Shown: piece by piece, positions 1-4,695 of the stretch
How the letters are laid out: each line of letters opens with the position of its first letter
How positions within the stretch are numbered: position 1 is the first letter of the stretch
Source of the DNA: an uncultured cyanobacterium
GTDB taxonomy: Bacteria; Cyanobacteriota; Cyanobacteriia; Phormidesmidales; Phormidesmidaceae
NCBI GenBank assembly: GCA_938029995.1
Contig: CALHGI010000332.1
Coordinates: forward strand, 1 to 5,369
DNA length: 5,369 nucleotides
Direction of reading: 5' to 3'
Program-made: the position numbers and the translations under genes
The notes under the pieces: generated by a model
What the model was told of the DNA's origin: nothing
Seen by the model: the letters and a program-made list of their open reading frames with translations, nothing else
Databases searched by the model: none

Positions 1-1
1 A

Positions 2-271
2 ATCACCCTAATCATCCTGCTCCAACTCACCCTCTCCCTCACCAATCAGCTCCTGCGCCGCACCCTAAAATGGCTCGGCAAATCCCCCCTATCCCTTGGC
101 AGATGGTTATTAACCAAAACACCCCTATCCCCTGGGAACGAAGAATTAGACGAACAAAAACTCGTTGTTCTTCTAGCCAAATTAGAGAGCTTACAACAAG
201 AACAAGCCACCCTCCTAACCCAAATCCAAACCGCCTTAAGGGCGAGAGACATTCATCCAGATGAGCCATAA
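2..271 (+). CDS. Unrecognised membrane/coiled-coil protein, C-terminal 89 residues
   Basis: This frame is open from the first bases of the window to a TAA at 269-271, so the gene starts outside it and only the C-terminus is visible. The visible part begins with a hydrophobic stretch (about residues 1-18, rich in Leu, Ile and Thr) that could be the end of a membrane helix. A basic, Leu-rich linker follows (about 19-40, including LLRRTLKWLGK). Next is a charged, heptad-like segment (about 47-82) with Leu or Ile regularly spaced among Glu, Gln and Lys, typical of a short coiled coil. The tail is acidic (DIHPDEP). I chose this frame over the two overlapping ones because it gives a coherent hydrophobic-then-amphipathic protein and stops just before a hairpin. 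I do not recognise a family. An anchored scaffold or membrane-associated protein is possible, but no function can be assigned. Confidence 0.6.
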   Translation: MTLIILLQLTLSLTNQLLRRTLKWLGKSPLSLGRWLLTKTPLSPGNEELDEQKLVVLLAKLESLQQEQATLLTQIQTALRARDIHPDEP

Positions 272-274
272 ATG

Positions 275-290
275 CCCCTCGCCCAAGGGG
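275..290. terminator. Hairpin between convergent genes, possible bidirectional terminator
   Basis: CCCCT (275-279) and AGGGG (286-290) form a 5-bp GC-rich stem with a 6-nt loop. It begins four bases after the plus-strand stop codon and lies 15 bases past the minus-strand stop. On the plus strand it is followed by only three Ts (TTTACC), and on the minus strand by CATTTATGG, so the U-tract is poor on both sides. Position between two convergent genes is the main argument for a terminator. Confidence 0.4.
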
Positions 291-304
291 TTTACCAACA
301 ACGC

Positions 305-1090
305 CTAAGGTTGAAGTCTCAGACGCCTATGGGCCGAGACTTCATTAGTCCCTAGGGTATTGTTGGGATTAGGTTTGCCAACTAAATAATGAAAAGCCGG
401 ATAATGGGCAATTAAGACCGTTCTACTGCCACTCCGTTGCGGATCCGCCAGCTGGGCCGGTGCCACATGGTGAAATGCCTGATTATCTTGCCACAGTAAC
501 CCATGGCCCTCCGACAAAATAAACGGATTCAACACAGGCCGCTTCCCCTGGAGATCGCCATAGATAGCATTCTCCGCATGGGTAACATTATCCCGCTGCA
601 AACAAACCAACATAGCCCGATCGGCCCCATCCGAATGAATACCCTGCCCCGTCAGACATTGATCGATATTCTCGTGATTGAGATGGCTCGTTTGCACCTG
701 AACTAAAATCAACTCTTTTTCAGGCAGCTGATAGGTTTTCCTAAACACCGTAAGAATCTTTTGCGTAGCCTTACACCCCAAAAAATCCCCAGGTAATTCT
801 CGATAAAACCGTTTGTAGCCCCCCGAAAAGTCATTATACTGTTCGGGCTGACTAAAGAAGTCGGCCCTCAGCTGAAACCATTGCCCTTCAATGCACATCA
901 CATAGGCAATACTTTTGGTCCGCTTCGCAAAATGGCGAGAGCTCGGATCTGGACCTAAGGAACCACAGGACGAGAGCAATTCCACCGTCTCTTCTTTGCT
1001 CAATAGCGGTCTGGTCAAGGCCAAATCATCGCCTAAACAAACGGACGGGGTGGGCCTCGTTGCCCCTGTTCTAATCTTTAAACTTTGCAT
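305..1090 (-). CDS. Fe(II)/2-oxoglutarate dioxygenase, amino-acid hydroxylase type (PF10014-like)
   Basis: The 261-residue product resembles the 2OG-Fe dioxygenase family that includes Bacillus thuringiensis L-isoleucine 4-hydroxylase. These enzymes hydroxylate free amino acids using Fe(II), O2 and 2-oxoglutarate, which is decarboxylated to succinate. Seen in the sequence: an N-terminal part with a conserved-looking SIAYVM stretch (about residues 60-65); the metal-binding H-x-D in GIHSDGADRAMLV (H152, D154); a DNVTHAENAIY segment; the distal histidine in FHHVAP (H207 by alignment to FHAVTP); and a 2OG-anchoring arginine in GSRTVLI (R223). All key residues are present and the length fits. A tail of about 25 residues with many Asn and Arg follows the barrel. 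I start at ATG 1090; the frame is open to a TTG at 1123, but neither start has a clear Shine-Dalgarno. It faces the plus-strand gene at the left edge and lies 423 bp from the hydrolase stop, so it is probably a separate transcript. The substrate is unknown. Confidence 0.8.
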   Translation of the reverse strand: MQSLKIRTGATRPTPSVCLGDDLALTRPLLSKEETVELLSSCGSLGPDPSSRHFAKRTKSIAYVMCIEGQWFQLRADFFSQPEQYNDFSGGYKRFYRELPGDFLGCKATQKILTVFRKTYQLPEKELILVQVQTSHLNHENIDQCLTGQGIHSDGADRAMLVCLQRDNVTHAENAIYGDLQGKRPVLNPFILSEGHGLLWQDNQAFHHVAPAQLADPQRSGSRTVLIAHYPAFHYLVGKPNPNNTLGTNEVSAHRRLRLQP

Positions 1091-1131
1091 AAAACCCAGA
1101 TGGTAATGGTGAGCAACTAGCAAAAATTGCC

Positions 1132-1175
1132 ATATGACGACTGCGTTGAATCGTCATATCAATATTTTTTGATAT
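1132..1175 (-). promoter_or_regulatory. Two overlapping, mutually exclusive inverted repeats upstream of the dioxygenase
   Basis: ATATGACGA (1132-1140) pairs perfectly with TCGTCATAT (1151-1159) around a 10-nt loop. ATATCAA (1156-1162) pairs perfectly with TTGATAT (1169-1175) around a 6-nt loop. The two share bases 1156-1159, so only one can form fully at a time. They lie 42-85 bases upstream of the dioxygenase ATG. On the minus strand the 9-bp hairpin is followed, after a few bases, by a run of five Ts. They could be operator half-sites or a leader that switches between structures; which one is not decided by the sequence. Confidence 0.35.
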
Positions 1176-1249
1176 ATTTCAGATAGTTGGTGTGACCTGG
1201 GTTTCAAAAATCATGTGTACTTACGGCACCTGATAATATTACCCACGCC

Positions 1250-1286
1250 CCATAGGGCCGTTGCTACATCAGCAACGGCCCTATGG
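1250..1286. repeat. Perfect 16-bp inverted repeat
   Basis: CCATAGGGCCGTTGCT (1250-1265) is followed by the loop ACATC and then its exact reverse complement, AGCAACGGCCCTATGG (1271-1286). A perfect GC-rich stem this long should fold very stably as RNA or single-stranded DNA. Neither side has a T-tract (AAAGCTATT on the plus side, GGCGTGGG on the minus side), so it is not a standard intrinsic terminator. A dispersed palindromic element or a factor-dependent terminator at the end of the hydrolase transcript are both possible. Confidence 0.7.
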
Positions 1287-1354
1287 AAAGCTATTAGTTA
1301 TTAGGCCCGTGTAGGAACAGCGGTGGTTCCTCAAAGCCTTCAATTACAACGGCT

Positions 1355-1504
1355 ATGCCAACCCACAATCACCATTGGCACAGTCTCTCCGTTGAAGACC
1401 GGCAGCCTTCAATAGGCAAAAGTGTTCAGCAATTACGTATAGCCTGGCCTGTGTGCGCCAAGCTACATGCGCGCCAAACTACATGCGCGCCAAGCTACCT
1501 TTAA
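1355..1504 (+). pseudogene. Short open frame, possibly a decayed start of a P-type cation ATPase
   Basis: A plus-strand frame from ATG 1355 to TAA 1502-1504 encodes 49 residues. It begins MPTHNHHWHSLSVED, which resembles the N-terminus of P-type cation-transporting ATPases (cation_ATPase_N region), where a His/Trp motif and LSVEE-type residues come early. After about residue 15 the resemblance fades, and the last third is encoded by the 16-bp tandem repeat, so it cannot be a working ATPase. No Shine-Dalgarno is visible. The match rests on roughly ten residues from memory of the family and may be chance; a tiny real peptide or non-coding DNA are equally possible. Confidence 0.2.
1455..1500. 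repeat. 16-bp tandem repeat, about 2.9 copies
   Basis: The unit GCGCCAAGCTACATGC at 1455-1470 is followed by GCGCCAAACTACATGC at 1471-1486 (one mismatch) and GCGCCAAGCTACCT at 1487-1500 (partial copy). It sits 13 bases past the hydrolase stop codon. The 16-bp period is not a multiple of three, which argues against coding. Short tandem repeats next to genes are common in cyanobacterial genomes and often vary in copy number between strains. Confidence 0.85.
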
Positions 1505-1513
1505 TTTCGATGG

Positions 1514-2365
1514 TCAGAGTTCTTGCTTGCGCAGAAAGGGCACGATGGTCTCACTCACCTTCTCTGCCCAATCTTCCTGGGCATAGTGGCCCACCTGGTC
1601 CAACTCCACATATTCCCCATCAGACAGTCCCTTCGCAAAGGCTTCGGCACTATCCGCTGACAGCCAGGGGTCCGAGGTGCCCCAAGCCACCAGGGTGGGA
1701 CGGGACCAGTTCGCAAACCCTTGGTCAATTTGCTCCACTATCTGGGGAACTTTCATGGCGCGGATGGTCCACATGAGGGAACGACCCACATCAGAACTTT
1801 TTAGGAACGGACGCCGGTACACATCAAGATCGTCATCGGCCACTTGATAGGGGCCCCCACCCTCTAAGGTGCGATCCACCAGCAGAGGATCTTGGGTCAT
1901 GACGTCTCCGATCATAGGCCACCCCATCATCTTCACCTTCATGGGAATATCAGCCTGGGGCGGTAGGGGGGTATTAAGAATAATCAGCTTTTCAACTTTG
2001 TCGGGGTTTTGGGCAGCGTAAAGCAACCCCGTCACCCCTAAGAAACCCTGCACCACCAAGGAAAAACGATCAAGTTCCAGGGCATCAATGTAATCGCCTA
2101 GGGCTTTGAGATAGGAGGCCTGGTCATAGGTAAACTTACGTTTGTCGGGCTTAGACGATGAGCCGTGGCCAATCCAGTCGGGAGCAATGCAGCGAAATCC
2201 CTGCTCCCCCAAGGCCGGCATCACCTCTCGCCAGCTATAGCTCTGGGAGATCAAACCATGGAGCATGAGCACAGGCGGCTTATCGTTAGGGCTATCGGGG
2301 ACCAGTTCGCGGTAGACCCACTGGAGATCCCCGATATTGACGTCCTTCTGCTCGCTCTTGGCCAT
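1514..2365 (-). CDS. Alpha/beta-hydrolase-fold protein, haloalkane-dehalogenase-like, nucleophile replaced by Gly
   Basis: The 283-residue product has the order of an alpha/beta hydrolase close to haloalkane dehalogenases: the oxyanion region LMLHG (H36, G37) with SYSWREVMP; CIAPDWIGHGSSSKPD (59-74), much like dehalogenase APDLIGMGDSDKPD; a cap region (about 135-215); the acid in WGTSDPW (D232); and the catalytic His in VGHYAQED (H260). The nucleophile elbow reads LVVQGFLG (103-110). Dehalogenases have VVxDWG and esterases GxSxG, so the nucleophile position is Gly107 (codon GGT at 2045-2047). The halide-binding Asn or Glu after HG is also absent (Leu38). It may therefore be a non-hydrolytic binding protein or an atypical enzyme; substrate unknown. 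There is no signal peptide, so it is probably cytosolic. The ATG at 2365 has GGAG nine bases upstream, inside a hairpin. It overlaps the upstream gene by 74 nt, suggesting co-transcription and coupled translation. Confidence 0.85.
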   Translation of the reverse strand: MAKSEQKDVNIGDLQWVYRELVPDSPNDKPPVLMLHGLISQSYSWREVMPALGEQGFRCIAPDWIGHGSSSKPDKRKFTYDQASYLKALGDYIDALELDRFSLVVQGFLGVTGLLYAAQNPDKVEKLIILNTPLPPQADIPMKVKMMGWPMIGDVMTQDPLLVDRTLEGGGPYQVADDDLDVYRRPFLKSSDVGRSLMWTIRAMKVPQIVEQIDQGFANWSRPTLVAWGTSDPWLSADSAEAFAKGLSDGEYVELDQVGHYAQEDWAEKVSETIVPFLRKQEL

Positions 2366-3014
2366 GGTATTTTTCTCCCACCTGTGGGAAAAAGCTTACC
2401 GCATTAGCCTGGCCCTGGGCTAGGGGCTGATTGGCCAGATAGTCTTGGAAGTAGGGTCGACAAGCGGGGGCAATGCGCCAAAGGTTAATGGACCAGCGCT
2501 CAGGATCGGGGCTGATCACCCGGTGGGGATTTTGACTGTTGAACATGATGATGGCCCCCGGCGGCAAATGATGGATTTGCTCCGACATGCGCCTGGGACG
2601 ACGCTTTTCATAGCTGTCATAGAGGGCGGTATAGCCCCATTGGGTGGGTACGGTGGACAGGTTGATGGTGACCGCCGGACAAGCCGCATAGGGATCATCT
2701 CGATGTTCACGAATGCCCACGCCACCGTAGGCAACAAGGCCCAGATCGGGTTTCAGGGGTGCCTGCTCCGGTAAGGCGATGCCACTGGCCCGTTGATAGA
2801 TGGTTTGGCAAAAATGCCAGAACTTCGCCTGCTGGTAAGCGGGCTGATAATATCGCCCACCGCTGCCTAAAACCGGCTGATGTTCCAGCCAATAGCGTTG
2901 TCGTCCTGTGCCATAGCTGGAGGTGTCAGAGGCCAATAGGGAACGGTGTTTGTTGAGATGGCTGCGGAGCCTATTTTGCTTGGCCGCAGGCAAAACGCTG
3001 ATGAGTTTGAGCAT
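2292..3014 (-). CDS. Putative Fe(II)/2-oxoglutarate oxygenase (AlkB-like fold), unassigned subfamily
   Basis: The 240-residue product is not one I recognise by name, but its second half has the signature of the Fe(II)/2OG oxygenase double-stranded beta-helix. GLVAYGGVGIREHRDDPYA supplies an H-x-D (H104, D106); PPGAIIMFNSQNPHRV (151-166) supplies the distal His (H164); and ERWSINLW supplies the arginine (R173) expected to hold the 2-oxoglutarate carboxylate. The spacing from H104 to H164 fits the fold. The N-terminal 90 residues are basic, with many Gln and Tyr. Possible substrates include nucleic acid, protein or a small molecule; none is indicated. The start at ATG 3014 has no obvious Shine-Dalgarno. 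The last 24 or so residues are Gly/Arg/Pro-rich and lie in the 74-nt overlap with the hydrolase. This may be true coupling, or an extension caused by a frameshift near 2400-2430, where both other frames stop. Transcribed with, and probably before, the hydrolase gene. Confidence 0.7.
   Translation of the reverse strand: MLKLISVLPAAKQNRLRSHLNKHRSLLASDTSSYGTGRQRYWLEHQPVLGSGGRYYQPAYQQAKFWHFCQTIYQRASGIALPEQAPLKPDLGLVAYGGVGIREHRDDPYAACPAVTINLSTVPTQWGYTALYDSYEKRRPRRMSEQIHHLPPGAIIMFNSQNPHRVISPDPERWSINLWRIAPACRPYFQDYLANQPLAQGQANAVSFFPQVGEKYHGQERAEGRQYRGSPVGLPRTGPR
2370..2393 (-). promoter_or_regulatory. Hairpin holding the hydrolase ribosome-binding site
   Basis: Read on the minus strand, UUUUUCCCA, loop CAGG and UGGGA(G)AAAAA form a stem of five plus four base pairs with one bulged G. 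The hydrolase Shine-Dalgarno GGAG (2375-2378) is in the 3' arm, nine bases before the ATG at 2365. The hairpin lies inside the upstream oxygenase coding region, so ribosomes translating that gene would have to open it. This is the usual layout of translational coupling. Seen: the pairing and its position. Inferred: the regulatory effect. Confidence 0.5.
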
Positions 3015-3066
3015 TGAAGCGGACAGTGAGGACTAAAACATTGGGTGGGGTGAACTAATCCCTATG

Positions 3067-3112
3067 GGTTTATCTTGATCTGTTACACCTGTGCAGCAGA
3101 CTAAGATAAACC
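3067..3112. repeat. 10-bp inverted repeat with extended imperfect stem
   Basis: GGTTTATCTT (3067-3076) is matched exactly by AAGATAAACC (3103-3112). Inside, after a wobble and a mismatch, TCTG (3079-3082) also pairs with CAGA (3097-3100), giving a long interrupted hairpin with a 10-nt loop. It lies 52 bases upstream of the minus-strand oxygenase ATG and 20 bases before a Shine-Dalgarno-like GGGAG on the plus strand. No T-tract follows on either side. An operator for a dimeric regulator or a leader structure would both fit. Confidence 0.5.
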
Positions 3113-3142
3113 GTTGCTATTAAAAGGCTCTAGGGAGAACTG

Positions 3143-3196
3143 ATGTTGTGCACTATGGGCGCAAAGCCATGGAAAAAGTCCTTCAAGTTAGTCTAA
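3143..3196 (+). CDS. Possible 17-residue small ORF
   Basis: On the plus strand, ATG at 3143 opens a 17-codon frame (MLCTMGAKPWKKSFKLV) ending at TAA 3194-3196. GGGAG at 3133-3137 is five bases upstream, the best-spaced Shine-Dalgarno in the window. The peptide is basic in its second half. Bases around 3153-3171 can also fold into a small hairpin (GGC-GCAAA-GCC with a bulge and AT pairs). No family is recognised and no clear promoter precedes it; a chance ORF is quite possible. Confidence 0.2.
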   Translation: MLCTMGAKPWKKSFKLV

Positions 3197-3300
3197 AAAG
3201 GTGTTGTGGAAAGAGACATAAATTTCAGGAAACGTAACGATTAAATTAAATTGACCGCCCCGGACCCCAGCCGTCCCCCAGCTTAAGATGCCCAAATGTC

Positions 3301-4440
3301 TCATATCCAATTATAAAGCGTATCTCTCTGATGTGTGGGGCGCTTGAGGGGGGCGATCGCTCCGATTAAATCTGCCACCGACTGGCAGGTCCCCCCCTGG
3401 GCTCCAGCCATGGAGGTAATGTGCTCCTCCATCAGGGTGCCGCCAATGTCGTTGCACCCCCAGCGCAGGGCTTCGGTGGCCGCCCCTAACCCCAGCTTGA
3501 CCCAACTGGGTTGGTGGTTTTTAATCCAACGCCCCAGGTAAATCCGGGCCACGGCCGTGAGTAATAGGGCATCCGGAATGACCGGCTGATCTCGCCCCAC
3601 CCGGCTGCGCAAAGGTTTGGGGGCATCCTGTCCCACAAAGGGCAACAAAATAAATTCGGTAATGCCTGTAGAACCATGGGCCAAGGAGGCCTGCTGCAAC
3701 CGTCGCAGCTGGTCTAAATGGGCAATCTGTTGCGCCTTGGTTTCAATGTGGCCCGACATTAGGGTGCTCGTGGTGGGTAGGCCCAGGCGATGGGCCTGGG
3801 AAACAATGTCCACCCAGGTGGCAGCATCCGTTTTTTCGGGACAGATCACCCGTCGCACTTGGTCATCTAATACTTCAGCGGCGGTGCCCGGTAGGGAGCC
3901 CACCCCTGCCTGGGCCAGTTCCTGGATCACCGTAGCAAAGTCCAGATTGTCTGCACGGGCAATAAACTGCACTTCCTGGGGGGAAAACGCATGGATGTGC
4001 AGGGCTGGAAACCGATCTTTGATGGTGGTGACCAGCCGTTGGTAATAGGCCAGGGTGCGACCATTAATTTTGGCGGTGGGGTTCAGGCCCCCCTGCATAC
4101 AGATTTCCGTTGCCCCCTCAGCCACCGCCGCCGTTGCCTTTTCGAGAATAGTCTCCCAGTTTAGCCAGTAGGCTCCGGGCTGTCCTTCATCTCGGCGAAA
4201 CGCACAAAAGCTACAGTGCTGTTCGCAAATGTTGGTGTAGTTAATATTGCGATTGATGATAAAGGTGACGGTGTCCCCCACCTGCTGCTGTCGCAGTCGA
4301 TCCGCACCGACTCGAATGGCTTCTATCAGCGTCGAATCTGTTTGCCCTAGTAGCGTCAGACCCTCATGGGGGGAAATGTCTTCACCGCCTAACGCGCGGT
4401 CTAAAATGTCGGCTACGGTTGTGGTTATCTGATGGGGCAT
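3301..4440 (-). CDS. cofH: Fo synthase subunit 2 (radical SAM enzyme CofH)
   Basis: CofH (EC 2.5.1.147) uses S-adenosylmethionine radical chemistry to join the 4-hydroxybenzyl part of tyrosine to 5-amino-6-(D-ribitylamino)uracil. CofG then closes the deazaflavin ring to give Fo (8-HDF). Numbering from ATG 4440, the 379-residue protein has the radical SAM cluster motif [10 protein letters not shown] (C72, C76, C79), the glycine-rich SAM segment MQGGLNP (115-121), [10 protein letters not shown] (184-193), [11 protein letters not shown] (224-234) and [15 protein letters not shown] (333-347), all typical of the CofH/MqnC/MqnE group; overall length and motifs favour CofH. The frame is open to another ATG at 4536, but those 32 residues are not family-like and span a perfect hairpin, so I use 4440; no clear Shine-Dalgarno precedes it. 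In cyanobacteria Fo mainly serves as a photolyase antenna. No cofG is in the window. Divergent from glucokinase. Confidence 0.9.
   Translation of the reverse strand: MPHQITTTVADILDRALGGEDISPHEGLTLLGQTDSTLIEAIRVGADRLRQQQVGDTVTFIINRNINYTNICEQHCSFCAFRRDEGQPGAYWLNWETILEKATAAVAEGATEICMQGGLNPTAKINGRTLAYYQRLVTTIKDRFPALHIHAFSPQEVQFIARADNLDFATVIQELAQAGVGSLPGTAAEVLDDQVRRVICPEKTDAATWVDIVSQAHRLGLPTTSTLMSGHIETKAQQIAHLDQLRRLQQASLAHGSTGITEFILLPFVGQDAPKPLRSRVGRDQPVIPDALLLTAVARIYLGRWIKNHQPSWVKLGLGAATEALRWGCNDIGGTLMEEHITSMAGAQGGTCQSVADLIGAIAPLKRPTHQRDTLYNWI
3353..3360. repeat. HIP1 octamer GCGATCGC
   Basis: A perfect copy of the palindromic HIP1 octamer, highly over-represented in many cyanobacterial genomes. 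It lies within the 3' part of cofH and supports the cyanobacterial assignment. Confidence 0.8.
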
Positions 4441-4485
4441 TGCACTGACTGCGAGCGTGATCGAATGGGGAAATGGGATAGAAAT

Positions 4486-4509
4486 ATACCTGGGAATCGT
4501 CCCAGGTAT
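4486..4509 (-). promoter_or_regulatory. Perfect 10-bp hairpin in the cofH leader
   Basis: ATACCTGGGA (4486-4495), loop ATCG and TCCCAGGTAT (4500-4509) form an uninterrupted 10-bp stem with a tetraloop, extendable by a G-U pair. It lies 46-69 bases upstream of the chosen cofH ATG. There is no T-tract beyond it on the minus strand (TTCTATCCC), so attenuation by termination is unlikely. A stability element in the 5' leader or an operator for a dimeric regulator would fit. Confidence 0.55.
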
Positions 4510-4546
4510 GGGGAACTGTTTTAATATCTTCCCCATGGTTGGATAT

Positions 4547-4615
4547 GGGTGATCCTTGGGATGATTTAATCTGAAAAACTATGCTGTGGTGAACTTTTGA
4601 CTGATCGGGTGATCC
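4547..4615. promoter_or_regulatory. Repeated GGGTGATCC in the cofH/glk divergent region
   Basis: GGGTGATCC occurs at 4547-4555 and again at 4607-4615, in the same direction and exactly 60 bp apart, in the 255-bp space between the divergent cofH and glucokinase starts. Such spaced direct repeats can be regulator sites. A TTGACT at 4597-4602 lies beside the second copy. No convincing -10/-35 pair was found for either gene. Confidence 0.2.
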
Positions 4616-4695
4616 CCTAAATCAGCAACGGCATGCCTTCCTTCACCTTTGGCCTTTTCCTTCCACTGTAATCTTGACCTTATCCCGAAATCATT

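Larger units (their letters stand above)
1091..1513. other. 423-bp structured gap without a certain gene
   Basis: This stretch separates the hydrolase stop from the dioxygenase start. It contains several inverted repeats, a 16-bp tandem repeat and one short plus-strand open frame, each listed separately. It also holds a 10-bp direct repeat, AGCCTTCAAT, at 1335-1344 and 1404-1413; a 6-bp inverted repeat, AGGAAC/GTTCCT, at 1313-1331; and a TTGAAG/CTTCAA pair at 1392-1412. No tRNA cloverleaf and no confident promoter for the minus-strand dioxygenase were found. Confidence 0.6.

Noticed and set aside
70..264. 64-codon plus-strand ORF starting MARQIPPIPW
   Set aside because: It overlaps, in another frame, the coiled-coil protein that is open from the window edge; its low-complexity Pro/Thr/Arg composition looks like a shadow.
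39..269. Minus-strand ORF of 76 codons with a hydrophobic stretch
   Set aside because: It is antisense to the better-supported plus-strand gene, and its hydrophobicity mirrors that gene's codons; no family resemblance.
1091..1123. TTG start adding 11 residues to the dioxygenase
   Set aside because: Rare start codon, no Shine-Dalgarno, and residues (LVAHHYHLGF) not typical of the family; ATG 1090 preferred.
1453..1776. 107-codon plus-strand ORF starting at a GTG in the tandem repeat
   Set aside because: Mostly antisense to the hydrolase C-terminus, Pro/Ser/Arg-rich, with no recognisable motif.
3152..3170. GGGCGCAAAGCC resembling the GGGACGCAAAGCC core of c-di-GMP-I (GEMM) riboswitches
   Set aside because: The upstream stem with a GNRA tetraloop and the following paired helix are not found, so the match is only a short motif.
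3241..3300. GC-rich stretch after the cofH stop as a terminator
   Set aside because: Only a 4-bp GGAC/GTCC stem can be drawn and no T-tract follows directly.
4597..4623. TTGACT...TAAATC as a glucokinase promoter
   Set aside because: The 15-bp spacer is short and the -10 is weak; not distinguishable from chance.
4621..4632. ATCAGCAACGGC shared with 1268-1279 in the perfect stem
   Set aside because: One or two 12-base matches are expected by chance in a window of this size, and the flanks do not match.
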